Assembly (NCBI GenBank): GCA_019752635.1
Contig: JAIELX010000106.1
Span: 1-64,000 of the forward strand
From: Candidatus Obscuribacterales bacterium
GTDB taxonomy: Bacteria > Cyanobacteriota > Vampirovibrionia > Obscuribacterales > Obscuribacteraceae
DNA: 64,000 nt
Direction: 5' to 3'
Shown: piece after piece, positions 17,891 through 25,780 of the stretch
Position numbering within the stretch: the stretch's first letter is position 1
Layout: every line of letters begins with the position of its first letter
Program-made: the position numbers and the translations under genes
The notes under the pieces: model-generated
Seen by the model: only the letters and a program-made list of their open reading frames with translations
The model's database searches: none
Told to the model about the DNA's origin: nothing

Positions 17891-17926
17891 CCAACAGAGG
17901 TGTTGGAATTCCAACAACAGTGTTGG
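17891..17926. promoter_or_regulatory. Two tandem palindromes CCAACA-N4-TGTTGG
   Basis: Copies at 17891-17906 (spacer GAGG) and 17911-17926 (spacer ACAG) have centres 20 bases apart, about two helical turns, joined by AATT. Same-face binding by a dimeric regulator is a natural reading. They lie 165 bases before the first pseudopilin start. The regulator is unknown. Confidence 0.6.
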
Positions 17927-18090
17927 AGAAAAGCCTTGTCACTGGGGCAATCCCAGCATCAAGATACATGCTACCCCCCTAGTTCATCGGTTGCGTTGTC
18001 AATAACGCGGAAGTTATAATGATGACATCAGGGAAAGTGATTTCCCGTACGTAATTACCAGGTTGGCGTCAGTCAGGAAAAGTAAACAAA

Positions 18091-18636
18091 ATGGGCAGGA
18101 AGCGGTTAGTGATACCAGCGCATGAACTAATGCGCAAATTGAGAAATCAGCACGGCTCTCACCTTGTTGAACTGGTAGTAGCGCTTGGTGCAATCACGTT
18201 TGTAATGCTAGCGGCAATGCAAGCTTGGAGCCAAGTGTACAGAATGTCCACCGCAGGACAGAATCAAATGCTGGCAGCACATATGGCTCAAGGGATTCTT
18301 GATTCAGCTCGCAATCAACGTTATTCAACATTGGCTCAGTATGCCGGGACGACGCATGAATTGCTCGTGAACCGAACAGGCGCAATTCAATCGTCGAGTC
18401 CGCTTAATCCGAGACCTCTAATGTTGGATCTCGAGAATCTCAACTACAAGAACTACACGACCGATGGTGCAGGCATAAAAGGCAACAGCTTCCACGGAAC
18501 AGTTCACGAGACCATTACCGATGCTGGCAACGGAACACTGAGAGTTGCTGTTCAGATAAAGTGGCCCTCAGAGAACGGACGTTCGCGAGAATTGCAAATG
18601 AGCACGCTCATTTCGCAATACGGTATTCACAATTAA
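18091..18636 (+). CDS. Type IV pilin-like / pseudopilin protein
   Basis: A 181-residue prepilin-like protein. A basic leader MRKLRNQHG ends at the prepilin peptidase site G/SHLVE, with Glu at position 5 of the mature protein, followed by a ~20-residue hydrophobic helix. The remainder is a small exported domain of unknown fold. AGGA precedes ATG 18091; a second ATG 13 codons later gives a more usual leader length. It heads a run of three pilin-type genes spaced 21 and 19 bases. Likely a minor pilin or secretion pseudopilin in the inner membrane and periplasm. Confidence 0.75.
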   Translation: MGRKRLVIPAHELMRKLRNQHGSHLVELVVALGAITFVMLAAMQAWSQVYRMSTAGQNQMLAAHMAQGILDSARNQRYSTLAQYAGTTHELLVNRTGAIQSSSPLNPRPLMLDLENLNYKNYTTDGAGIKGNSFHGTVHETITDAGNGTLRVAVQIKWPSENGRSRELQMSTLISQYGIHN

Positions 18637-18657
18637 ATGTACTAGGATTGCGCAACA

Positions 18658-19572
18658 ATGAAAAATTCTTCCGTACGCCGGCGGCGTACCGGCTTTAGCG
18701 TGGTCGAATTGATGGTGTCTGTCCTGGTGATGACATTCGCATCAACTGCGATCTTTAGCCTCCTCCTCTCGACTGCGGACATGAGTCAAAAAGTTGCCAA
18801 CAAAATGGATTCCGTGAATGCTTGCCGCAATGTGATGGAACGGTTTTGCAAGGATGTGCGGATGGGGCGCGCACTCGGCGATGTGTACGGAAGCAACGTC
18901 GAACTCTGGACCGACACTGTTACAGGCCAACCGGTGCTCGGCTTTCAAGGTTCAGATGCATTTCCGGCGAATCGCAACCCCTGCTACGGCGCCGGGCAAA
19001 CCCCCACTGGCGGCTGGCCCTGGGAAGGTCCACCATATCGCTTGAACAACACCACTATGATTGTGCAAACTCCCATCTTCGGTAACACCGGTTATCCGAC
19101 AAGCGTGCCGAGCGGCGCAGGCACCCCTGCGTTGCCTAACGCTCAAGACAATGTCGAAACGCACATCTACAGAGTCTTGCCAGACCCGGATCAATTGAGG
19201 AACCCCGGTCAGTTCGTTCTTCAGATGTCCAAGATTGCAGGTTACCCGACCGCCGGTTATAATCCCGCGGCCGTATCATCGCAGCCGCAGACAATCCTGA
19301 GCGGCATAGTCGGTCCGATGGACTCGCAAGGGCAACCTAAGATCTTTCAATATCTGGACAAAACTGACGCAACGGGAACGCCGCAAGACGTTTTTGCAGA
19401 TCCTGGCACCGTGGCAAACTGCACTGGAGTGATTATCAATCTTGAAGTAATGAAGCAGTTAGAGGGCGCGAGACGCCCCGCTACTCTCGGACTTAAGACC
19501 GAGGTGTTCCTGCGCAACAACGCACTTTCCACCACCGTCGGCGTCGGCGCCGACGAACCAAACGAACCATAG
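18658..19572 (+). CDS. Prepilin-type protein, PilW-like minor pilin
   Basis: 304 residues. The leader KNSSVRRRRTG is followed by FSVVELMVSVLVMTFASTAIFSLLL, the class III N-methylated prepilin signature with Glu5. The mature protein is larger than a major pilin (about 290 residues) and rich in Pro, Gly and Asn, as for PilW or GspJ-type minor subunits. Second gene of the operon. No pilus motor, secretin or prepilin peptidase gene lies in this window, so it must work with machinery encoded elsewhere. Confidence 0.75.
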   Translation: MKNSSVRRRRTGFSVVELMVSVLVMTFASTAIFSLLLSTADMSQKVANKMDSVNACRNVMERFCKDVRMGRALGDVYGSNVELWTDTVTGQPVLGFQGSDAFPANRNPCYGAGQTPTGGWPWEGPPYRLNNTTMIVQTPIFGNTGYPTSVPSGAGTPALPNAQDNVETHIYRVLPDPDQLRNPGQFVLQMSKIAGYPTAGYNPAAVSSQPQTILSGIVGPMDSQGQPKIFQYLDKTDATGTPQDVFADPGTVANCTGVIINLEVMKQLEGARRPATLGLKTEVFLRNNALSTTVGVGADEPNEP

Positions 19573-19591
19573 TTTCCCGAGGCCCAAGCAC

Positions 19592-20992
19592 ATGCGTATC
19601 ACATTCCATCCACGTTCCGAATTCGTGCGATTGCGCAAGACCAGCGGTTCAAGCCTTGTCACCGTAATGGGTATCGGTCTTGTCAGCACACTCTGGATCA
19701 GCGCCATGATGGGCATGGTTATGCCCAGTTATCAGAAAGCGGCGCAGGGACGAACCGATATTGCGTTACGAGCCAGCGCGGAAGCGGCACTTGACTGGGC
19801 CGTTTCGCAACTGAATGTCGTAGGCAACACTCTAGATGATTCATCCGCGAACGGAACCCCCGGGCCTCTAGTGACCGTTCCCACATCAGTGCTCGGGCAG
19901 TATTCAATGTCCACAACTGCAACGGTGCGTGTAAACAATGTGCCGCCGCCCGATACATCAGCTCTTTACGATCCGGCGTTGGACCCGAGCAATGCGGCGA
20001 GCAACGGTGGTATCACTCAGAACGGTTGGCGTGTGGTTACGGCAACCGCACAATCAGGAAAATTGACGCGCTCAGTCAGAATTATCTTGAGACCTAGCTA
20101 TTCAGCACTACCAATCTTCGACTATAGCTTGTTCGGTCGCACAGGCATAACGATGTATAACAGCCCTAAGACAGACAGTTATGACTCGAGCATAGGGACA
20201 TACGCGACGACGCGTCTTTCAGCGGGCGGTAATGTCGGAACGAATACCAGAGCAAACCTATACGGAGTGACGGAAATCGGGGGCGATCTCAATGTGATGT
20301 CGAGTCCGCCGGGCAGCACAAACGTTGTTGTCAGAGGCAATGCCGGCACGCGCATCAAAGGGCGCCTGACAGCAAACGGTACGATTCGCTCCACGACTTC
20401 CGGCGTCGACTACACCAGCAGCAACGTTGAAGGGTTGCTAGTGGATGGTAGTTTTGTAAATCCGGCTATTTCCACTCAACAAACAACTTCACAGAAGCAG
20501 TTGCCACCGGCGCCGCCTGCACCAACGGGCGCAGTGGACCTGGGCACGGTGAGAATCTCGGATTGGAAGACTATCACTCTTCAAGCACCTGGTGATTACG
20601 TTGCAAACAAATTACAGATTTCCAGCGGCGCCAAAATTGTCATCAACGGAACCGGTCCGGTACGCATTTTCGTAAGAGGCGCCACTGCATCAGTGGGAAT
20701 AGCAGGCAACGGCATCGTGAACAACGGCCGCCCGCAGGATCTGCAAATCTTCTACAACGGCGGCGCCACCACTTCCATCAGTGGAAGCGCACCATTCACC
20801 GGCGTACTGTACGCACCGAATTCGCAAGTGCGAATAGTGGGCAGCGGTCACATGTACGGGGCAATTGCCGCTGGATCGATATATGTCTCAGGCACTAATC
20901 AATTTCATTACGACCGTTCGCTGGCAAGTATGAATAACAACATCATCCTTTCTCTCTCCCGAATGCAGACGGTCAGCTGGGAGGAAATCTAA
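19592..20992 (+). CDS. PilX-like membrane-anchored protein with C-terminal DUF7305-like beta domain
   Basis: 466 residues. Near the N-terminus GSSLVTVMGIGLVSTLWISAMMGMVM is a single membrane helix of PilX-like type, then ASAEAALDWAVSQLN. The C-terminal half has repeated short Gly-rich strands (ISSGAKIVINGTGPVRIFV, NGRPQDLQIFYNGG, FTGVLYAPNSQVRIVGSGHMYGAIAAGSI), typical of the beta-helical domain found at the end of many pilus-associated PilX proteins. Shine-Dalgarno GAGG lies before ATG 19592. Third and last gene of the operon; likely part of a cell-surface filament tip or adhesin (inference). Confidence 0.72.
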   Translation: MRITFHPRSEFVRLRKTSGSSLVTVMGIGLVSTLWISAMMGMVMPSYQKAAQGRTDIALRASAEAALDWAVSQLNVVGNTLDDSSANGTPGPLVTVPTSVLGQYSMSTTATVRVNNVPPPDTSALYDPALDPSNAASNGGITQNGWRVVTATAQSGKLTRSVRIILRPSYSALPIFDYSLFGRTGITMYNSPKTDSYDSSIGTYATTRLSAGGNVGTNTRANLYGVTEIGGDLNVMSSPPGSTNVVVRGNAGTRIKGRLTANGTIRSTTSGVDYTSSNVEGLLVDGSFVNPAISTQQTTSQKQLPPAPPAPTGAVDLGTVRISDWKTITLQAPGDYVANKLQISSGAKIVINGTGPVRIFVRGATASVGIAGNGIVNNGRPQDLQIFYNGGATTSISGSAPFTGVLYAPNSQVRIVGSGHMYGAIAAGSIYVSGTNQFHYDRSLASMNNNIILSLSRMQTVSWEEI

Positions 20993-21175
20993 AAATTCAA
21001 TTCACTTACAACAACTAGTCTTCCCGGGGTAGCCGGCCACGCCAGATTAACGCCCTGCGAGCATGCTACCCGAGCTATCCGCTTCGTTAAGCATCCCCGC
21101 CGCGACGAAGCGGATAGCTTGCCGGAATCCTGCAATTTGCGGGATTGAGGACGCCGGAACTTCCGACACTGCGGT

Positions 21176-21724
21176 TTACATTGAGGAATTTTGTTGAAGC
21201 GCAGCTTGCTGCTTTGTCTCGGCAAGTTTTTTCACGTCAGCCAATTGCTGCCGTATACTTTTCAGCGTGGTCGTATTGGTTATTTGCCTCGCAAACGGAA
21301 GGTGGATTCCGAAATCCACTCCTGTAGCCAATTCCACCTCAGTAATATTTGGACCAACCGGCGTCAGTTGCCAAAATCCGTCGAAGGATTTGAGCTTATC
21401 CGATTCCAACATGTGAAACACGACTTTGTTCGGCGGCTCGTAGCATTCTTTGTAGACACAGGTGGCCTTACCTACCACGGGTAACCCGACAAAGGTCTCT
21501 TCAATAACTTGTTCATGTTGCGAATGAGACAAACACTTTACACCGGGAGGTTCGTCCTGGCGCAAGTGCCTGATTGAATCAAGAACTATTTCCGGTTTTG
21601 CGTGGACCCTTATTTTCGCCAGGACCGGTTCCGGTTTCGAATCGGAAGCCACAGTCGGCGACTGCCTCGAGAATATAGCAGCTCCTGCAATCAGGGTAGC
21701 AACAATCAAATTCTTGCGAAACAC
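21176..21724 (-). CDS. Secreted SRPBCC (START/polyketide-cyclase-like) protein
   Basis: A 182-residue protein with an N-terminal signal sequence (FRKNLIVATLIAGAAIFS, cleavage probably near VAS-DS at ~27). It is followed by an SRPBCC-like helix-grip domain: IRVHAKPEIVLDSIRHL opening, a central YEPPNKVVFHMLESDKLKSFDGFWQLTPV strand pair and a long C-terminal helix. Such domains bind hydrophobic ligands; none can be named. Start is GTG with CGGAG upstream. Monocistronic. Confidence 0.7.
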   Translation of the reverse strand: MFRKNLIVATLIAGAAIFSRQSPTVASDSKPEPVLAKIRVHAKPEIVLDSIRHLRQDEPPGVKCLSHSQHEQVIEETFVGLPVVGKATCVYKECYEPPNKVVFHMLESDKLKSFDGFWQLTPVGPNITEVELATGVDFGIHLPFARQITNTTTLKSIRQQLADVKKLAETKQQAALQQNSSM

Positions 21725-21922
21725 TAACTATACTCCGCGCGGTTCAAAAAACCGGTTCAGTCTAGCGCGGGTGAGGCTGTTAGTCCATGCAAAGATGATC
21801 ATGATTGACGCTGAATTATTGACTTGTTTTCACTTTGCACCTACCACTGCTGGGGGCAGAGGTGAAGCGCATCGAAAATGCCACCCGGTACAGTATTTTG
21901 TACTACTCTTCGATGACACCTT

Positions 21923-22240
21923 TTAGGCGTTCGCAGCGAGTGTGCTCTCGTCTAGATCCAGGAGCAACTGTTGGGCTTCTTCTACGTCCTCGGCGGAGGC
22001 GCCTACAGAGGCAAACAATTCCAACAAGCGATTGAAACAGCCTTTTGCTTCGCCGGTGTTATCAAGTGCCAAAGAGATCATTCCCATGTTGTACACAAAA
22101 GGAATCATTTCAGATGTGTCTTTGCCGTAGGTGCGCTCTGCGTTCAGTAGAGCTTTTTTGTGCAAGCGTGCGGCTTTGGTGTAGAGACCGCGTTCTTCAC
22201 ATTCGTCAGCAATTTCTCTTAGCTCAACTGCAGTTTTCAT
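21923..22240 (-). CDS. Small TPR-repeat protein
   Basis: A cytoplasmic protein of 105 residues with two or three tetratricopeptide-like helix pairs: LREIADECEERGLYTKAARLHKKALLNAERTYG, then MIPFVYNMGMISLALDNTGEAKGCFNRLLELFAS. Similar to the tetratricopeptide-12-type repeats of kinesin-light-chain-like proteins. ATG 22240 has GGGAGAGG upstream; the longer frame to 22330 lacks a good start. A protein-protein interaction role is inferred. Confidence 0.72.
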   Translation of the reverse strand: MKTAVELREIADECEERGLYTKAARLHKKALLNAERTYGKDTSEMIPFVYNMGMISLALDNTGEAKGCFNRLLELFASVGASAEDVEEAQQLLLDLDESTLAANA

Positions 22241-23086
22241 AGTGGACCTCTCCCTGTGGGATGTAGTAGCGACGCAAAACAGCTGCCTCACTAAGGAAGC
22301 TGCCATCTTTACCGTGTTGTTGTGATTCATGTGTCAGAAAACAACACTAAGCCCACCGCATCTTTAGGCGGTACAGCCGAAGCCAGGACTGCTTATGAAG
22401 CACCATTTGCGATACCAATGCATAAAGCGGCTCGCGATGCGACATAAACTGTCATTCGTCTTGTTGATTTCTGTAGGCTTATGATAAGTCAGGTCTAAGC
22501 AGCTGTGCAAGATGACCCGGAACATCACTTCCGCATACAGAACGGATATACAGGGTGCAAAAACTGCGGGTTTCGGGCATCGAAAGAGGTATATACCTCA
22601 CCTTAAATCAACAGCTCGTGAATTAAAATCAGCAAATAGTCAGCGAAGCGTGTACACAGCAGACAGCTTTAGCCGACCAAGCATCCTTTTTCAGCTCAGG
22701 TCGTTTGTTACTAATATCCCGTTTAACTGTTTACGAAGGCTGGTAAGCCTCAACCCCGATGCGTTTGCAGGACCACCACTCACAAACTTCACGCGCGGAT
22801 CAAATGCCCCGAATCTGTGATTGAGCTGCCCGGCGGTTCTCATGCGGAGCTAATGCGGCAGCATCCTAGAGATGATGGGTTTCGGCAGGGCTACCGCAAT
22901 GAGGAGGCTTGCTGCGCCACACAACGGCTCTTCAAAACGACCTGCTTGCGCATCGGAAATCGGAATCGAATATCGGAGCCGGTTGTCAGCAGAAAGCGCT
23001 ACGCCTTCAGCCCGGCACAAAGACCCAGGTTTGCGCAATTGAAGTGAGTCCCGGAGCGGGCCGGAGCCCAGCGTTCCCGGGGGGGC
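22241..23086. other. Long intergenic region, no gene supported
   Basis: 846 bases. Short open frames exist on the plus strand (22512-22820 and 22817-23047), but they are Arg/Ser-rich, lack a ribosome-binding site and resemble no family I know. I see no tRNA-like cloverleaf and no clear terminator. It could hold a small RNA or gene decay. Confidence 0.4.
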
Positions 23087-25045
23087 TTAGTGACAGGTTG
23101 ATTTGTTTGTAGTGCCGCCGCTATATCCGCCGCTATAACCATAATTGGAATAAAGCTCCCGTGCAGCGGTTTGGCACGAGCTGAGAATCGCTTCTTCTTC
23201 ACTCAGTATGCGCGAACGCAGGTCAATCTCTGAGCGAAACGGTTGCAACAACTGTTCGGCACTTGCGCGGCCGCCCGCCTTTCGCAACGCAAACTGTTCT
23301 TCCGATTCACCGTAGTTCTTGGCGCTGGGCACCAACGAATACGTCATTGAATCCGCTTTGCGCATCAACTCCTCTGCGTCCTTGAGTTTAAGTCGCGCAC
23401 GCTCGACTCGATCCAACGCATCATTTTGATAAGAAGCACGCTCGTTTCGCGACCAATTCATGATGTCGCTCAGATAAGGCCGTTCACGTGAACACGACTT
23501 GATAGTCGGAAGTGATGAGCGAATCCTCGCCAGGTCCGCGGCCGGCGGAGCCTGTAGCGAATCGCTATGCGACGACGGGAGCAAGCGATTCGACGACTGC
23601 GAAATCGAAAGCGCCGTGCCGGAAGAAGCAGCGGTGATACCGCTCCTGGTTGCAGCAGTCGTGCGACCGGCAGTGGAATAGTAGCTTATGATCTGCAAGC
23701 AATAATCCGCACGTTTTCCATTTGGATTCAAACGGAAGCATTCACGATACTCTTTCACGGCTTCGCTAGTTCTATTCAGTTTGACAAGCGCATTGGCGAG
23801 CGCAAAGTGAATATCGGCATTGCCGCTATTTGCCTTCGACGCCTTCGTCAGGACATCAACAGCTGAGGCAAAATCGCCTCGATTCAACAATGTCGTTCCC
23901 AGCTGAAGGGCGCTGCCTTGATTCGGCCGCTGTATCGACGATTGAACTTTACCGGCGGTAGGAATGTTCGGCACAACCGTAACGGCGCTGGCAATCTTAA
24001 CCGTTTTTGTCGGCGAACGCTCAATAGAGTCGGGCTCAAGAATCTCTTTGACCGTGGGCGGAACCGACTGCGGCGCAGTAGCTGCCGCCGCCAGCATCAA
24101 ATCATTGCCGTTCCACTTGCTTTTCAGAACCGGTGTTTGGCGCACGGCATAGTCTTCTTGTACCTCAGCCGACACCGACTTTTCCACGAACGGAAATGCA
24201 TCTGAAAGAGTCGTTCGACGTCCATTCATGCGCAGCCCCTCAAGAAGCTTGCGCGTAAAGACACCATTTTCATATCGCTTTGATTCGAAAGACTGCTGAT
24301 CCGGCGCGCTGGAGCTAATAACCAGTTGCCCCGATCCCTGCGACAATTCTTCCGGGTCAAAATTGCCAACACGTCCAAGACCTTTGGCATTGGCCAGCAC
24401 TGATCCGCTGTGACACGCATCCAACACTAATAGAATTCGCTCGCTCAAAATCCGAGAGTTTACCGAGTCAAGGATGCTGTCCATCTCAATGCCCGTTGTG
24501 AAAAGATCCTCGGGATCACTGTCGTAAGCAACAACAAAATTCTTGCCCCGAATATCAGCTTGCCTGGCACTACCGTGAGTTGAGAAATAAAGCACCACGA
24601 GATCATCGGGTTTGGCCACACGCGCAAGAAACTTGCTTCCCAGCTCGGACAGAACCCGCCGACGCGAAGCGTCTTCATCGAGCAAAATGCGGACATGATC
24701 GGGAGCAAAATTCGCTTCTTTGATTAAGTATTCGCGAAAGTCTTTAGCATCTTTTACTGAGTATTTCAGACCGGGTATCTGTTTACTCTGAAAGTCGGAG
24801 ATACCAACTATCAGCGCCCATTTGTCACGAAAGGGACGGTTGGGATCAGAGTTGGCAGGATGCGGAACGGCTTTACATGCTTCGGGAGTACCAATAAAAA
24901 TTAGTAATGCTAAGAGCAGCGGCAAGGCCATCACCGGAAAGGCACGTCGACTGCTGATGGGATATTCAACTGATGTCATATTCTTCAAGCCCCGGAGCTT
25001 CAGGTATGCGCCCAGTGGCGACTTGTCTCCTGCCTGTTGCCTCAT
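23087..25045 (-). CDS. Caspase-family (peptidase C14, metacaspase-like) protein with TPR repeats
   Basis: 652 residues. A membrane or signal segment (about 37-55) is followed by a caspase p20 domain (about 70-290): KWALIVGISDF start, catalytic His in YFSTHGSA and catalytic Cys in LVLDACHSGS. Both residues are present. A linker leads to TPR-like repeats (~375-440, ALQLGTTLLNRGDFASAVDVLTKA and following) and a charged helical C-terminal region ending in a short Gly/Tyr-rich tail. The protease should lie outside the cytoplasmic membrane or in the periplasm. Metacaspase-like proteins with TPRs are common in filamentous and multicellular bacteria; targets are unknown. Alternative start ATG 24979. 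Confidence 0.85.
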   Translation of the reverse strand: MRQQAGDKSPLGAYLKLRGLKNMTSVEYPISSRRAFPVMALPLLLALLIFIGTPEACKAVPHPANSDPNRPFRDKWALIVGISDFQSKQIPGLKYSVKDAKDFREYLIKEANFAPDHVRILLDEDASRRRVLSELGSKFLARVAKPDDLVVLYFSTHGSARQADIRGKNFVVAYDSDPEDLFTTGIEMDSILDSVNSRILSERILLVLDACHSGSVLANAKGLGRVGNFDPEELSQGSGQLVISSSAPDQQSFESKRYENGVFTRKLLEGLRMNGRRTTLSDAFPFVEKSVSAEVQEDYAVRQTPVLKSKWNGNDLMLAAAATAPQSVPPTVKEILEPDSIERSPTKTVKIASAVTVVPNIPTAGKVQSSIQRPNQGSALQLGTTLLNRGDFASAVDVLTKASKANSGNADIHFALANALVKLNRTSEAVKEYRECFRLNPNGKRADYCLQIISYYSTAGRTTAATRSGITAASSGTALSISQSSNRLLPSSHSDSLQAPPAADLARIRSSLPTIKSCSRERPYLSDIMNWSRNERASYQNDALDRVERARLKLKDAEELMRKADSMTYSLVPSAKNYGESEEQFALRKAGGRASAEQLLQPFRSEIDLRSRILSEEEAILSSCQTAARELYSNYGYSGGYSGGTTNKSTCH

Positions 25046-25146
25046 ACATTATCCATTACGTCTGTACGACCGATTACGACTATTTAGGAAGAATCCGATC
25101 GGTTTAACAAAGTAATATAATCGGAACTTATTGCCGAGAGGTAGCG

Positions 25147-25383
25147 ATGACATATCAAGAACCCGCCGAGACCGTTTTAGAATGGGATGCGGGAGACATG
25201 GGCTGCGGAGAGCTCGTGCTGTTGCTTTTTCAGCGCATGAAGGCGCTGCATGGTGGAGATGTGATTTCGTTGATTGCAACCGATACCGGTGCTAAAGAAG
25301 ATTTGCCCGCGTGGTGTTCCATGACGGGTCACTCACTATTACGAGCGGAACATCCGCGCTATTGGATCAAGAAAAAGGGATAA
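25147..25383 (+). CDS. TusA-family sulfur-carrier protein
   Basis: A 78-residue TusA-fold protein. The carrier cysteine is Cys20 in GDMGCGELVLLL, where ordinary TusA has C-P-x-P; the proline-rich turn is replaced by C-G-E. The second half, GDVISLIATDTGAKEDLPAWCSMTGHSLL, is the standard TusA strand-helix with the conserved WC..TGH. Shine-Dalgarno GAGAGG. It starts an operon with a DsrE-like protein (4 bases on) and a TusA-MetE fusion. Probable role: passing a persulfide sulfur to partners in the same operon (inference). Confidence 0.8.
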   Translation: MTYQEPAETVLEWDAGDMGCGELVLLLFQRMKALHGGDVISLIATDTGAKEDLPAWCSMTGHSLLRAEHPRYWIKKKG

Positions 25384-25386
25384 ATC

Positions 25387-25755
25387 ATGGACAAGAAATT
25401 TTGTGTCAATCTCACCTGCGCCAAGGACAACACTGACAAGGCAACGGTTGCCTTCGTGGTGGCAAACGCGGCGGTAGCGTCCAATAAAGAAACGGTGGTA
25501 TTCCTTTCCACCGAAGGCGTTCGCCTCGCCACTCCCGGTTACACTGACGGCATTGCCGAAGAAGGCTTTGCACCTCTAGCGCAGTTGATGGAATCGTTTG
25601 CAGCCGCCGGTGGCAAAATTTATGTCTGCTCACCATGCTTCAAGAAGCGCGGATTAGACGAGAAACGACTGGTGAACGGCGCCATTATGGTTGGCGGAGC
25701 AAAGCTCGTTGAATTCCTTTCGACCGAAGGCGGTTCCCCAAGCATCAGCTACTAG
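25387..25755 (+). CDS. DsrE/DsrF-like family protein
   Basis: A 122-residue DsrE-fold protein: FCVNLTCAKDNTDKATVAFVVANAAV, then TVVFLSTEGVRLAT and the closing VGGAKLVEFLSTEGG. The active segment holds Cys81 and Cys84 in YVCSPCFKKRG; Cys84 is at the position used by DsrE/TusD-type sulfur acceptors. DsrE proteins usually exchange persulfide sulfur with TusA proteins, and here a TusA gene precedes it by 4 bases and a TusA-fused methyltransferase follows. Confidence 0.82.
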   Translation: MDKKFCVNLTCAKDNTDKATVAFVVANAAVASNKETVVFLSTEGVRLATPGYTDGIAEEGFAPLAQLMESFAAAGGKIYVCSPCFKKRGLDEKRLVNGAIMVGGAKLVEFLSTEGGSPSISY

Positions 25756-25780
25756 GTTTCGCTCCTCAACAAAGGCTCGG

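Larger units (their letters stand above)
17697..18090. other. Intergenic region with palindromes upstream of the pseudopilin operon
   Basis: 394 bases without a convincing gene. It contains three CCAACA-N4-TGTTGG palindromes (listed separately) and must hold the promoter of the pseudopilin operon. Confidence 0.6.

Noticed and set aside
22512..23047. Plus-strand frames that could be genes in the 22.2-23.1 kb gap
   Set aside because: Arg/Ser-rich, no family resemblance, no Shine-Dalgarno.
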